Source: Planctomycetota bacterium
GTDB lineage: Bacteria > Planctomycetota > Phycisphaerae > Phycisphaerales > SM1A02
DNA length: 33,125 nucleotides
NCBI GenBank assembly: GCA_022564665.1
Contig: JADFKZ010000012.1
Span: 1-33,125 of the forward strand
Reading direction: 5' to 3'
Shown: piece by piece, positions 9,655 through 17,205 of the stretch
How the letters are laid out: each line of letters opens with the position of its first letter
Numbering within the stretch: position 1 is the first letter of the stretch
Program-made: the position numbers and the translations under genes
Notes under the pieces: generated by a model
Databases searched by the model: none
Told to the model about the DNA's origin: nothing
Seen by the model: the letters and a program-made list of their open reading frames with translations, nothing else

Positions 9655-10815
9655 AGACGCGAGCGTCGCCCTGAGCGTATCGACCACCCGGGCGATGATC
9701 GGAATCGCGGCGTCGATCTCCTGCTCGGTGGTGTGGCGGGAGAGGCTGAAGCGGAGGGAGGCGGCCACCGCCGCGGGCGCAAGGCCCATGGCGACGAGCA
9801 CCGGTGACGGCTCCACAGAGCCGCTGGAGCACGCGGCTCCCGCCGAGGCGTACACACCCCGTTCCGAGAGAAGCAACAGGATCGCCTCGCCCTCCAGCTT
9901 TCCGAAGGCGATGTTGGAAGTGCTCCACAGACGCGGGGCATCGGCACCGTTGACGGTCGCCTCGCCTGCGGCGGCGATGATCCTGCGCTCGAAGGAGTCT
10001 CGAAGGCGGGCGAGCCGTGTCCGCTCGTTGGTGGCCAGCCACGTGTGCGCAAGCCGCGCCGCGGCCCCCATGCCCACGATCCCCGAGAGGTTCTCCGTCC
10101 CCCCGCGCCGCCCGCGCTCCTGACCACCGCCGATTACCTGCGGTCGGATGCGGATGTCACCTCTGAGGTACAGCCCGCCGATTCCCTTGGGACCGTGGAA
10201 CTTGTGGGCGGAGAAGGTCACAAGATCGATGGGAAGCCCCGCGACCTCCAGCGGCATCTTGCCCACGCCCTGGGTGGCATCGGTGTGAAACCACACACCC
10301 CGGCTTCGGCACATCCGCCCGATCTCCTCGATCGGCTGGATCACACCGGTCTCGTTGTTGACCCACATCACCGAGACCAGCGCGACCTGATCGACCTTGC
10401 GGTCCAGCAGATCCTCCAGCGCGTTCAGATCCAGGAGGCCCCTCGCGTCACATCGCACCCAGATCACCTCCGTCCCGGTGTCTTGGAGCGTCTCGGCAAG
10501 CTCACGCACCGTGGCGTGCTCGAGCCGGTTGGTGACGAGAACGCTGCGCTTGGCCTGGGCCGACAACGCGCCGCGGATGGCCAGGTTCGCCGCTTCGGTA
10601 CCCCCCGAGGTCACCACCAGCTCCCCGTCACGGCATCCGATGAGCTTGCACACGCTCTCCCGGGCCAGCTCCATCGGCCAGCGGGCCTCCTGACCGGCGC
10701 GGTGGGCGCTGGAGGGATTCGCCCAGCCCTCCCGCAGCGACTCGATCATCGCTGTGACGACCTCGGGTGCGGGCCGCGTGGTCGCGTTATTGTCCAGGTA
10801 GATCTTCACCGTCAA
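9649..10815 (-). CDS. Cysteine desulfurase (NifS/IscS type)
   Basis: Product of 388 residues, a PLP enzyme that takes sulfur from cysteine for Fe-S clusters or thio-modified RNA. N-terminal IYLDNNATT is the family hallmark. The PLP lysine is K205 in SAHKFHGPKG, and the catalytic Cys is C329 in GAACSSGSVEPS on the long mobile loop of class I enzymes. RRGGTEN is conserved too. No iscU, iscA or mnmA is near, so the sulfur acceptor is unknown. Start is TTG at 10813-10815, overlapping the transporter stop in TTGA; GTG at 10809 is an alternative. Element R1a begins at its stop codon. Confidence 0.93.
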   Translation of the reverse strand: MTVKIYLDNNATTRPAPEVVTAMIESLREGWANPSSAHRAGQEARWPMELARESVCKLIGCRDGELVVTSGGTEAANLAIRGALSAQAKRSVLVTNRLEHATVRELAETLQDTGTEVIWVRCDARGLLDLNALEDLLDRKVDQVALVSVMWVNNETGVIQPIEEIGRMCRSRGVWFHTDATQGVGKMPLEVAGLPIDLVTFSAHKFHGPKGIGGLYLRGDIRIRPQVIGGGQERGRRGGTENLSGIVGMGAAARLAHTWLATNERTRLARLRDSFERRIIAAAGEATVNGADAPRLWSTSNIAFGKLEGEAILLLLSERGVYASAGAACSSGSVEPSPVLVAMGLAPAAVAASLRFSLSRHTTEQEIDAAIPIIARVVDTLRATLASV

Positions 10816-12104
10816 AGCATAGGCCCGCCCTGGTCGCCCACTGCGAACACCGACCGCCTCAGCCGAAGCACGAAGTACCCCGCCCCCAGGATCATAAGCC
10901 CGGCGCTGACAAGAAAGATCCGCTGTGGGGCGTCCCCAAAGGCAGGTCGAATGATCCAGTAGATCAACGAGGCCACCGACAGAAAACCAAACGAGATCGC
11001 GTTGGCGGTCCCGAGGAACCGGCCCCGCTCACTGTCAGGTGACAGATGCTGCAGGAGCGATTGCAGGGGGATGATGTAGAAGCCAGCGAAGAATCCCGCC
11101 CCGACGATGAATCCGGCCACGTTCCAGAACGTGGGCCGGATGACACCAAGCAGCACGAAAAACAGGGTAATCCCTACGGCCCCTACGGGGACCAGCCTCG
11201 GCTCGATGCGATGGCCCGAGACCAGCCCGGCGGTCACGCTGCCGACCCCAATGGCGATCGCCATGATCCCAAGGAGCCTGCTTGCCATCTCCCGGCTGAT
11301 CTCGAGCACCTCCCAGTACTCGGGAAGGACCAGAAGCGCCAGGCCGGCGAGGAGGTAGAAGTAGCCCCACGCCAGCGCCACCATCAACAAGGGAGACTTC
11401 GACATCTCGCGGATTGCCTTGATATAGGTTGCAAAGGGATTCCAGTCATATTTCAGCCCGCGATCTCCGGGCTCGAGCCCGGTGAGAAAAAGGACCGCAC
11501 CCAACCCCGCCAACGCCAACGCCACCATGACGGCCCCCGGCAGCCACAGCGCGGACTCCGGTTGCCGGCCCGCCGCATCGACAAGCGGGTCGTACCGGTC
11601 GGCGATAATGCCCGCCGCCAGCGTTCCCACGATGACGGCAATGTTGGTCATCATGTTGATCGTGCCGTTGGCTCGGCTCAGATCGCGCGAGCTGACGAGC
11701 TCCGGGATCATCCCGTACTTGGCGGGTCCGAAGAAGGCGCTCTGGCAGGTCAGCGCCACCAGTGCCCCAAGCGTCACCCACAGATTGCCCATCCAGAAAC
11801 CCAGAAGCGCAACGGCGGCGATCGGGATCTCCACGACCTTCACCAGGACGCTCACAAACCGCTTGCTGTTGCGGTCAGCGAACTGACCGGCGTACCCCGA
11901 CAGCAGGATGAAGGGCAACGTGAAGCACAGCCCCACGATCCCCTGCCCGCCCGCACCCAGCCGACCCTCCCAGACGCCGCCGGCGATCACCATGAAGGTC
12001 AGGACGCCTTTGAGAATGTTGTCGTTGGCGGCACCGAGGAACTGCGTGCCCAGCAATGAGAGGAACCCGCGTTTGACAAGGTTGCTCCTCACGCATCGCC
12101 CCAT
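10812..12104 (-). CDS. MFS transporter, LplT-like (lysophospholipid transporter family)
   Basis: Product of 430 residues with about 12 predicted membrane segments, cytoplasmic-membrane located. The opening FLSLLGTQFLGAANDN resembles the LplT/Aas-type MFS group, which moves lysophospholipids or related amphiphiles. Other MFS marks are GYAGQFADRNSKR between helices 2 and 3 and FFGPAKYGMIPELV in the N-terminal half. No fused acyltransferase is present. ATG at 12104 is chosen because an upstream extension would cross tRNA-Leu; it sits only 7 bp after a strong hairpin and has no clear ribosome site. GTG at 12092 in frame is possible. The 3' end overlaps the desulfurase by 4 bp. Confidence 0.8.
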   Translation of the reverse strand: MGRCVRSNLVKRGFLSLLGTQFLGAANDNILKGVLTFMVIAGGVWEGRLGAGGQGIVGLCFTLPFILLSGYAGQFADRNSKRFVSVLVKVVEIPIAAVALLGFWMGNLWVTLGALVALTCQSAFFGPAKYGMIPELVSSRDLSRANGTINMMTNIAVIVGTLAAGIIADRYDPLVDAAGRQPESALWLPGAVMVALALAGLGAVLFLTGLEPGDRGLKYDWNPFATYIKAIREMSKSPLLMVALAWGYFYLLAGLALLVLPEYWEVLEISREMASRLLGIMAIAIGVGSVTAGLVSGHRIEPRLVPVGAVGITLFFVLLGVIRPTFWNVAGFIVGAGFFAGFYIIPLQSLLQHLSPDSERGRFLGTANAISFGFLSVASLIYWIIRPAFGDAPQRIFLVSAGLMILGAGYFVLRLRRSVFAVGDQGGPML

Positions 12105-12111
12105 ATCAAAG

Positions 12112-12132
12112 CCGCCCCGCGTCGCGGGGCGG
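12112..12132 (-). terminator. Hairpin after tRNA-Leu, possible terminator
   Basis: Nine-pair perfect stem: CCGCCCCGC (12112-12120), loop of 3, GCGGGGCGG (12124-12132), four bases downstream of the tRNA 3' end on the minus strand. It is followed by CTTTGAT, a poor T-run, and the transporter ATG comes 7 bases later. It may end or process the tRNA transcript and may also limit translation of the next gene. Confidence 0.55.
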
Positions 12133-12136
12133 ATAA

Positions 12137-12222
12137 TGCGGCTGAGAGGACTCGAACCTCCACGGGAAATTACTCCCACTAGAACCTGAATCTAGCGCGT
12201 CTGCCAGTTCCGCCACAGCCGC
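12137..12222 (-). tRNA. tRNA-Leu (anticodon CAG)
   Basis: 86 bases on the minus strand. The acceptor stem GCGGCTG pairs with CAGCCGC, with discriminator A at 12137. The D-arm region reads GCGGAACTGGCAGACGCGC. The anticodon stem is CTAGA/TCTAG with loop TTCAGGT, giving CAG, which reads CUG. A long class II variable arm (GGGAG...TTTCCCG) and the T-loop GGTTCGAGTCC follow. CCA is not encoded; the next bases read TTA. It lies 35 bp after recA, same strand. Confidence 0.95.
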
Positions 12223-12257
12223 AGCCGCAGCTGCCGGCAGATCATACCGCCGCAGCG

Positions 12258-13385
12258 CTACGCCCGCACCGACTGTGGCCGCTCGAGAGGTTCGGCGGTC
12301 TCCTTCGGCTCCTCGGCAAGCCCCCGCTTCACGAGCACGGCCTTTCTCACTTCGCCAAACAGATCCGCGTTGTCGCGGAGAAAGACCTTGGCGTTCTCCC
12401 GCCCATGCCCGAGACGAACGTCCCCGTAGCTGAACCACGCCCCGGACTTGGCGATCACGCCATCCTCCACGGCCAGATCCAGCAGATCACCGGAAGCGCT
12501 TATCCCCTCGTCGAACATGATGTCGAACTCCGCGTCGCGGAAGGGGGGAGCGATCTTGTTCTTGACCACCCGGGCCCGGACGCGATTGCCGATCGAGCGA
12601 TCACCGTCCTTGATCGCGCCGATCCGGCGAATGTCGATCCGCACCGCGGCGTAGAACTTCAGCGCCCTGCCTCCGGGCGTGGTCTCGGGTGAGCCGTACA
12701 TCACGCCGATCTTCTCTCGCAACTGGTTGATAAAGATGACCACGCACTTGCTGTGAGCGATGGCCCCGGTCAGCTTGCGGAGAGCCTGGCTCATCAGTCG
12801 AGCCTGAAGCCCGACGTGGACGTCGCCCATCTCGCCCTCGATCTCCGCTCTCGGGATCAGTGCGGCAACCGAATCGATCACGATCACGTCCACGGCGTTC
12901 GAGCGGACGAGCATCTCGCAAATCTCCAGCGCCTGCTCGCCGGTATCCGGCTGCGAGACGAGCATCTCATCAAGCTTGACGCCGATCTTCTTGACCCAGC
13001 CGGGGTCCAGCGCGTGCTCGGCGTCGATAAAGGCCGCCACCCCGCCCGCCCTCTGGGCATTTCGGACCACGGTCAGGGCCAGCGTGGTCTTGCCTGAAGA
13101 CTCAGGCCCGAAGATCTCCGCACACCGACCGCGGGGCAGCCCCTGACCGCCCAAGGCCAGATCAAGGCTCAGAGCACCCGTGGAAACCCCCGCGACCGCC
13201 CCCGTCGCCTTGGCGTCCAGACGCATGATCGCACCCTGGCCAAAGGTCTTGGCGATCTGGCTCAGCGTCCGCTCCAGGGAGTCCAGGCGTGCCCTGTCCT
13301 CGCTCACGGCCTTGGCCCTGCCCCGGTTGGGTTTTCCGTTCACTTGCGTCGTCCCGGCGTTGTCTTTGTTGGCAATCGACACCAT
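12258..13385 (-). CDS. recA: Recombinase A
   Basis: Product of 375 residues that forms filaments on single-stranded DNA, drives strand exchange and triggers LexA-type self-cleavage. Walker A is GPESSGKT (93-100); Walker B is [14 protein letters not shown]. The DNA-binding loop 2 region reads [20 protein letters not shown]. An N-terminal extension of about 30 residues precedes the usual helix. ATG at 13385 is preferred over a TTG at 13409 because GGAG lies about 8 bases before it. No clear palindromic SOS box of GAACNNNNGTTC type is seen upstream. A tRNA-Leu follows within 35 bp. Confidence 0.96.
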   Translation of the reverse strand: MVSIANKDNAGTTQVNGKPNRGRAKAVSEDRARLDSLERTLSQIAKTFGQGAIMRLDAKATGAVAGVSTGALSLDLALGGQGLPRGRCAEIFGPESSGKTTLALTVVRNAQRAGGVAAFIDAEHALDPGWVKKIGVKLDEMLVSQPDTGEQALEICEMLVRSNAVDVIVIDSVAALIPRAEIEGEMGDVHVGLQARLMSQALRKLTGAIAHSKCVVIFINQLREKIGVMYGSPETTPGGRALKFYAAVRIDIRRIGAIKDGDRSIGNRVRARVVKNKIAPPFRDAEFDIMFDEGISASGDLLDLAVEDGVIAKSGAWFSYGDVRLGHGRENAKVFLRDNADLFGEVRKAVLVKRGLAEEPKETAEPLERPQSVRA

Positions 13386-13423
13386 AGGTGGGCTCCAAAG
13401 GTTGGTCAATGTTCGGTGTTCGA

Positions 13424-13452
13424 TAGGATGCCCAGCTGATCGACCATGTCAA
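13424..13452 (-). promoter_or_regulatory. Candidate recA promoter (-35 TTGACA)
   Basis: A perfect -35 TTGACA lies on the minus strand (13452 to 13447). With a 17-base spacer the -10 would be ATCCTA, and shifts of one base give CATCCT or TCCTAT, all weak. Two GAAC words (CGAACACCGAAC) follow as direct repeats, not as an inverted SOS box. The -35 is the main support. Confidence 0.3.
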
Positions 13453-13601
13453 GGGTTTGTTCGGTATTTTTTCGGGTATATTCTCACTGGCCGGAGCGAC
13501 CCAGCGACCAGGCTATAGAGCGAAGGATCTGTAGAGGCGGCACTTACGATCGAAGTGGATCGTCGGTCCTGCGATCAGCCGACAGCCCCACAGCTCGCAG
13601 A

Positions 13602-13688
13602 TTGCATCAAAGCGTAGCGGCCGATTGAATCGGCCGCGTAGCCGCCAGAGCGAGTGTGCGGCCGGAGGCCGCTACGGAGCGCTCAAAC
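13602..13688 (-). repeat. R1b: dispersed two-hairpin element at the 3' end of the UDP-glucuronate decarboxylase gene
   Basis: About 87 bp. Stem 1 is perfect: GCGGCCGATT (13617-13626) with AATCGGCCGC (13628-13637). Stem 2 is GCGGCC (13658-13663), loop GGA, GGCCGC (13667-13672). Linker CCGCCAGAGCGAGTG and tail TACGGAGCGCTC match R1a. As in R1a, it starts immediately at the stop codon (13688-13690) of a minus-strand gene. Confidence 0.85.
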
Positions 13689-14659
13689 TAGTAGTTCGGC
13701 GTGGGCGCCCGGAACCTGCTCAGGTCAATGTCCTTGAACCAACGCAACGTCCGCTCGAGGCCGTCGCGAAGCGGCACCTTCGGCTCCCAGTCGAGCCTCC
13801 GACGCGCCAGATTGATGTCCGGCCGGCGGCACATCGGATCGTCCGCCGGATGCGACCGGGCCATGGCGATCGAAGAGGATGAACCGGTCAACTCCTTGAC
13901 CATCTCTGCCAATTGGCGGATGGTGAATTCCTCGGGATTGCCGAGGTTGACGGGTCCGGGGAAGTCGTCCGGTGCGTCCATCATCTTCAGGATGCCGTCG
14001 ATCAGGTCATCGACGTAACAGAATGAACGAGTCTGCTCCCCGCTGCCATAGAGGGTGATCTCCTCGCCCGCCAGCGCCTGGCGGATGAAGTTGCTGACGA
14101 CCCGTCCGTCATAGGGGTGCATCCTGGGCCCGTAGGTGTTGAAGATGCGGACCACGCGGATGTTGACGCCGTTTTGCCGACGGTAGTCGAACATGAGCGT
14201 CTCGGCCGCCCGTTTACCCTCGTCGTAGCAGGCACGCGGGCCGATGGGGTTGACGTTGCCGCGATACTCCTCAGGCTGGGGATGGACGTCGGGGTCCCCG
14301 TAGACCTCGCTGGTCGAGGCGTGGAGGATCTTGGCCCGCACCCGCTTGGCCAGCCCCAGCATGTGAATCGCCCCCATCACCGACGTCTTGATCGTCTTGA
14401 TTGGGTTGTACTGATAGTGGCCCGGGGCCGCCGGGCAGGCGAGGTTGTAGATCTCGTCCACCTCCAGGAAAAGCGGGTGGGTAACGTCGTGGCGGATCAG
14501 CTCAAAGTTGCGTCGGTCCCGCAGATGCTCGACATTGGAGATCTGGCTCGTGAAGAAGTTGTCCACGCAGATCACATCCTGCCCGGCGGCGACAAGCCGG
14601 TCGCAGAGGTGTGAGCCGAGGAAGCCGGCCCCGCCGGTGACGAGGACCCGTTTGATCAT
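13688..14659 (-). CDS. uxs: UDP-glucuronate decarboxylase (UDP-xylose synthase)
   Basis: Product of 323 residues, an extended short-chain dehydrogenase/reductase that turns UDP-glucuronate into UDP-xylose with bound NAD. NAD motif is [10 protein letters not shown] (8-17); the catalytic YxxxK is Y145-K149 in CYDEGKR with the Ser/Thr stretch STSEVYGDP just before. [17 protein letters not shown] is a strong hallmark of the UXS subfamily. The enzyme supplies xylose for polysaccharide or glycan synthesis. No glycosyltransferase is adjacent. It reads divergently from anmK, 108 bp apart. Element R1b begins at its stop. Confidence 0.92.
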   Translation of the reverse strand: MIKRVLVTGGAGFLGSHLCDRLVAAGQDVICVDNFFTSQISNVEHLRDRRNFELIRHDVTHPLFLEVDEIYNLACPAAPGHYQYNPIKTIKTSVMGAIHMLGLAKRVRAKILHASTSEVYGDPDVHPQPEEYRGNVNPIGPRACYDEGKRAAETLMFDYRRQNGVNIRVVRIFNTYGPRMHPYDGRVVSNFIRQALAGEEITLYGSGEQTRSFCYVDDLIDGILKMMDAPDDFPGPVNLGNPEEFTIRQLAEMVKELTGSSSSIAMARSHPADDPMCRRPDINLARRRLDWEPKVPLRDGLERTLRWFKDIDLSRFRAPTPNY

Positions 14660-14767
14660 TGGGCCACGGAATCAGGAGTCATGGGTTCGGGACCAGGGGG
14701 CAAACATACCCGATTTCGGTGCGCCGACGTCTTGTCGATCTCGGCTCGCCGGGCGACGATCTGAACC

Positions 14768-16012
14768 TTGAGCACCTTTGAGACCCATCCGCGGACGGTC
14801 GTCGGTGTGATGAGCGGCACCAGCATCGACGCCATAGACGTGGCCGCGGCCTCGATCAGCGGGCGGGGCCTGAGCATGCGGGCCAAGCTCGTGGTCTTCG
14901 GGACGACCGCTCTCGGCCCGCTTGCCGGCGACCTGAGGCGGGCGGCGGGCGGGGAGCCGATGCCCGCCCAAGCGTTCGCCGCCCTCGGTGAAGCGCTCGG
15001 CCGACGGTACGTCGACGCGATCGTTGAGGCGGCCGGGCGCCAGGCACCGTTTGATCTGATCGCGGTCCACGGCCAGACGATCATCCACCGGCCGCCGCTG
15101 TCCTGGCAGCTTCTCAACCCCGCACCAATAGTCCGGCGGTTCCGGTGCCCCGTCGTGAGCGATCTGAGACAGTCGGACCTCGCCGCCGGCGGCCGGGGCG
15201 CCCCCATCACCCCGCTCGCCGACCGGGTGCTCTTCGCCCAGGACGGGGTCGCACGGCTGATCGTCAACCTCGGGGGGTTCTGTAACGTGACGGTGCTGTC
15301 ACAGACACCAAGCCAAGAAGGAACGGCCGAGGAGTCCGAGGTTCCCCCCGGCAGGAGAGCGGGTATCCCCAGCCCCCAGCCGCGCCGGCAGGATGCCAAC
15401 CGGCATGAGCGCATGGACGCCAAGCAGCTGACAGATGTCTATGGCTTCGATCTCTGTGCGTGCAACCACGTGCTCGATGAAGTGGCCCGCGAGACCCTGG
15501 GTGCAGAATACGACGCCGGCGGCCGCGCCGCAGCCCGCGGGCGACCCCACAGCGGCGCTTTGGCCTCGCTCGCGGCGCTTCTCGTCCGACAATGCGACGA
15601 GCGACGGTCGCTGGGAAGCGGTGACGAGCTGACAGGGTGGGTCGCCGCCCACCGCAGGCGGGTTCCCGCGGAGGATCTCGCCGCCACCGCCGTTGCGGCG
15701 GTTGCCGAGACCATCGCCAACGCCCTCGGCTCACTTGACGCCGACGAGGTCATCATCGCCGGCGGCGGCACTCACAACGCGGCGCTGGTCAACGCCCTTC
15801 GCCACCGCATTCCCCGGCCGGTGAGGCTCAGCGACGCTCTGGGCGTTCCCGCCAAGGCGCGGGAGGCGATGGCCATGGCGGTCCTGGGAGCCCTCTGCGC
15901 AGACGGAGTCCCCATCACCCTGCCGCGGATCACGGGTTGCCAGGAGGCGACTGTCGCCGGCTCGTGGTGGCTGCCCGACGGATTCAGCACGACGAAGTCG
16001 TCCGAAGGCTAG
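14768..16012 (+). CDS. anmK: Anhydro-N-acetylmuramic acid kinase-like protein with insertion and altered motif
   Basis: Product of 414 residues, about 40 longer than usual. AnmK opens the 1,6-anhydro ring of recycled anhMurNAc and phosphorylates it with ATP. Family features: GVMSGTSIDAID (13-24), IAVHGQTIIH, VSDLRQSDLAAGGRGAPITPLAD, NLGGFCNVTVL, EYDAGGRAAARG and IIAGGGTHN. Two oddities: residues about 178-222 are a hydrophilic, Pro/Arg/Gln-rich insertion, and the usual GFDTGPGN is GFDLCACN (226-233). The catalytic-base Asp (D228) is kept but the glycine-rich part is lost, so activity or substrate may differ. Start is TTG at 14768. Its stop shares the bases CTAG with the convergent lipoprotein gene. 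Confidence 0.82.
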   Translation: MSTFETHPRTVVGVMSGTSIDAIDVAAASISGRGLSMRAKLVVFGTTALGPLAGDLRRAAGGEPMPAQAFAALGEALGRRYVDAIVEAAGRQAPFDLIAVHGQTIIHRPPLSWQLLNPAPIVRRFRCPVVSDLRQSDLAAGGRGAPITPLADRVLFAQDGVARLIVNLGGFCNVTVLSQTPSQEGTAEESEVPPGRRAGIPSPQPRRQDANRHERMDAKQLTDVYGFDLCACNHVLDEVARETLGAEYDAGGRAAARGRPHSGALASLAALLVRQCDERRSLGSGDELTGWVAAHRRRVPAEDLAATAVAAVAETIANALGSLDADEVIIAGGGTHNAALVNALRHRIPRPVRLSDALGVPAKAREAMAMAVLGALCADGVPITLPRITGCQEATVAGSWWLPDGFSTTKSSEG

Positions 16013-17043
16013 GGATCTCTGTCGAGCCGCGAACTGACCATCAGCTCGAGATCGCGGTCGCGGAATCGCTCACCGCTGAAGGTCCACTTTGCCTCGCGGT
16101 GGGAGATCGAATCGGCGTTGGTGCCGACGATCTCGCCCGGCATCACGACGGTGATCTGGAAGGAGTCGTCGCCGAGGTCGCCGGTGATCTGAAGCTCCCG
16201 CCGCTGCGACTCGTAGTGCTCGGTGAACGCCCGCAGCCTGCTACCGGTGTACCCGCAGAACTCGCGCATCGAGGTCTTCAGCAGCTTGAACGCATCCGCC
16301 TCCCAGCGCTCGGTCTCGTCCTTGATCGCCGCGTCCCGCTCATCTTTTTCCTGGATCTCAAGGAGGCTCGCCACCCGGTCGGTTCTCAGTTTCGCCTTCA
16401 TCCCGCTGATCGCCGAATGGACCCCAAGCCACCCGTCCTGGGGAGCATCGGGCGACAGCTCCAGATGTGCCCTGCGGGCGAAGGCGAGCATCTTGGCCAC
16501 CTCGAAATCGGCGTAGGCACCGATAACGAGCATGTGATCGGCGCGTGTAAGCTCCTCGTGCTCCTTGTCCTTGAGAACCTTGAGCTTCTCTTCCAGCAGC
16601 AGCTCGCGCAATTCCTGGATCCGCGCCCACTCGCGGGCGGGATAGATTCGATGAAAGTGGTAGTAGATCCCGTCGGGGCGGTCCTCGATGGTGATCGCCG
16701 TCGGGAACTGCAGATACTCACCGGAACGGGAATCTCCCGGCACAGCGAAGTTGGCCGGCAGCGGCATGTCCGCCCCCAAGAGGGTTTCCGCCCGCAGGAG
16801 GTACCGCTTCTCGCCCTCTTCGTCCTCCTCGACCCACTCCTCGGTGAGCCAGCCACCGGCGAGCGCGGGCGCCGTACCGGCCCGGTGCAGCTCCTCAAAG
16901 GACTCCGTCTTGAAAAGGATCTCGATGCCGACCGTGCCGTCAGGCTCGACGGTGATCCGCTCGGAGCGCTCCAGACAACCCCCAAGGCCAAGTGCGAGGG
17001 CCAGGCCAACGCCCGACCTTAGAGTGGAATCTCTCCTTGTCAT
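16009..17043 (-). CDS. Hypothetical lipoprotein
   Basis: Product of 344 residues with a lipoprotein signal: basic MTRR start, hydrophobic GVGLALALGLG and lipobox LGLGGC with C23 as the lipidated residue. ATG at 17043 has GGGAGG about 8 bases upstream, better than a start at 17061. The rest is mixed, rich in charged helix (about residues 130-260, ELRELLLEEKLKVLKDKEHEEL) with a beta-like end (ELQITGDLGDDSFQITVVMPGEIV). The last part resembles a domain that evaluates the effect of a symbol-like beta strand pattern, but I recognise no family. Its TAG stop overlaps that of anmK (4 bp, CTAG). Likely membrane-anchored outside the cytoplasm. Confidence 0.7.
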   Translation of the reverse strand: MTRRDSTLRSGVGLALALGLGGCLERSERITVEPDGTVGIEILFKTESFEELHRAGTAPALAGGWLTEEWVEEDEEGEKRYLLRAETLLGADMPLPANFAVPGDSRSGEYLQFPTAITIEDRPDGIYYHFHRIYPAREWARIQELRELLLEEKLKVLKDKEHEELTRADHMLVIGAYADFEVAKMLAFARRAHLELSPDAPQDGWLGVHSAISGMKAKLRTDRVASLLEIQEKDERDAAIKDETERWEADAFKLLKTSMREFCGYTGSRLRAFTEHYESQRRELQITGDLGDDSFQITVVMPGEIVGTNADSISHREAKWTFSGERFRDRDLELMVSSRLDRDP

Positions 17044-17205
17044 CGACCGACCTCCCGACACCGCACGCCAATTCTAGGTCGCCGTCCAAGACCCACGAAC
17101 CGGGGCTTCGCTTCGCTCAGCCTCAGCCACCCAGCGGGAGTCAGATGGCTATCGGCAAGAGATTGCGCCCACGTTATTCTCCGGCCGACAGCCGACAGCC
17201 TCTTC

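Noticed and set aside
13386-13450. SOS (LexA) box upstream of recA
   Set aside because: GAAC words occur only as direct repeats; no inverted GAACNNNNGTTC-type site is present.
14683-14694. A fifth R2 copy (GGGTTCGGGACC)
   Set aside because: A single word without an array or an opposing arm; chance is a sufficient explanation.
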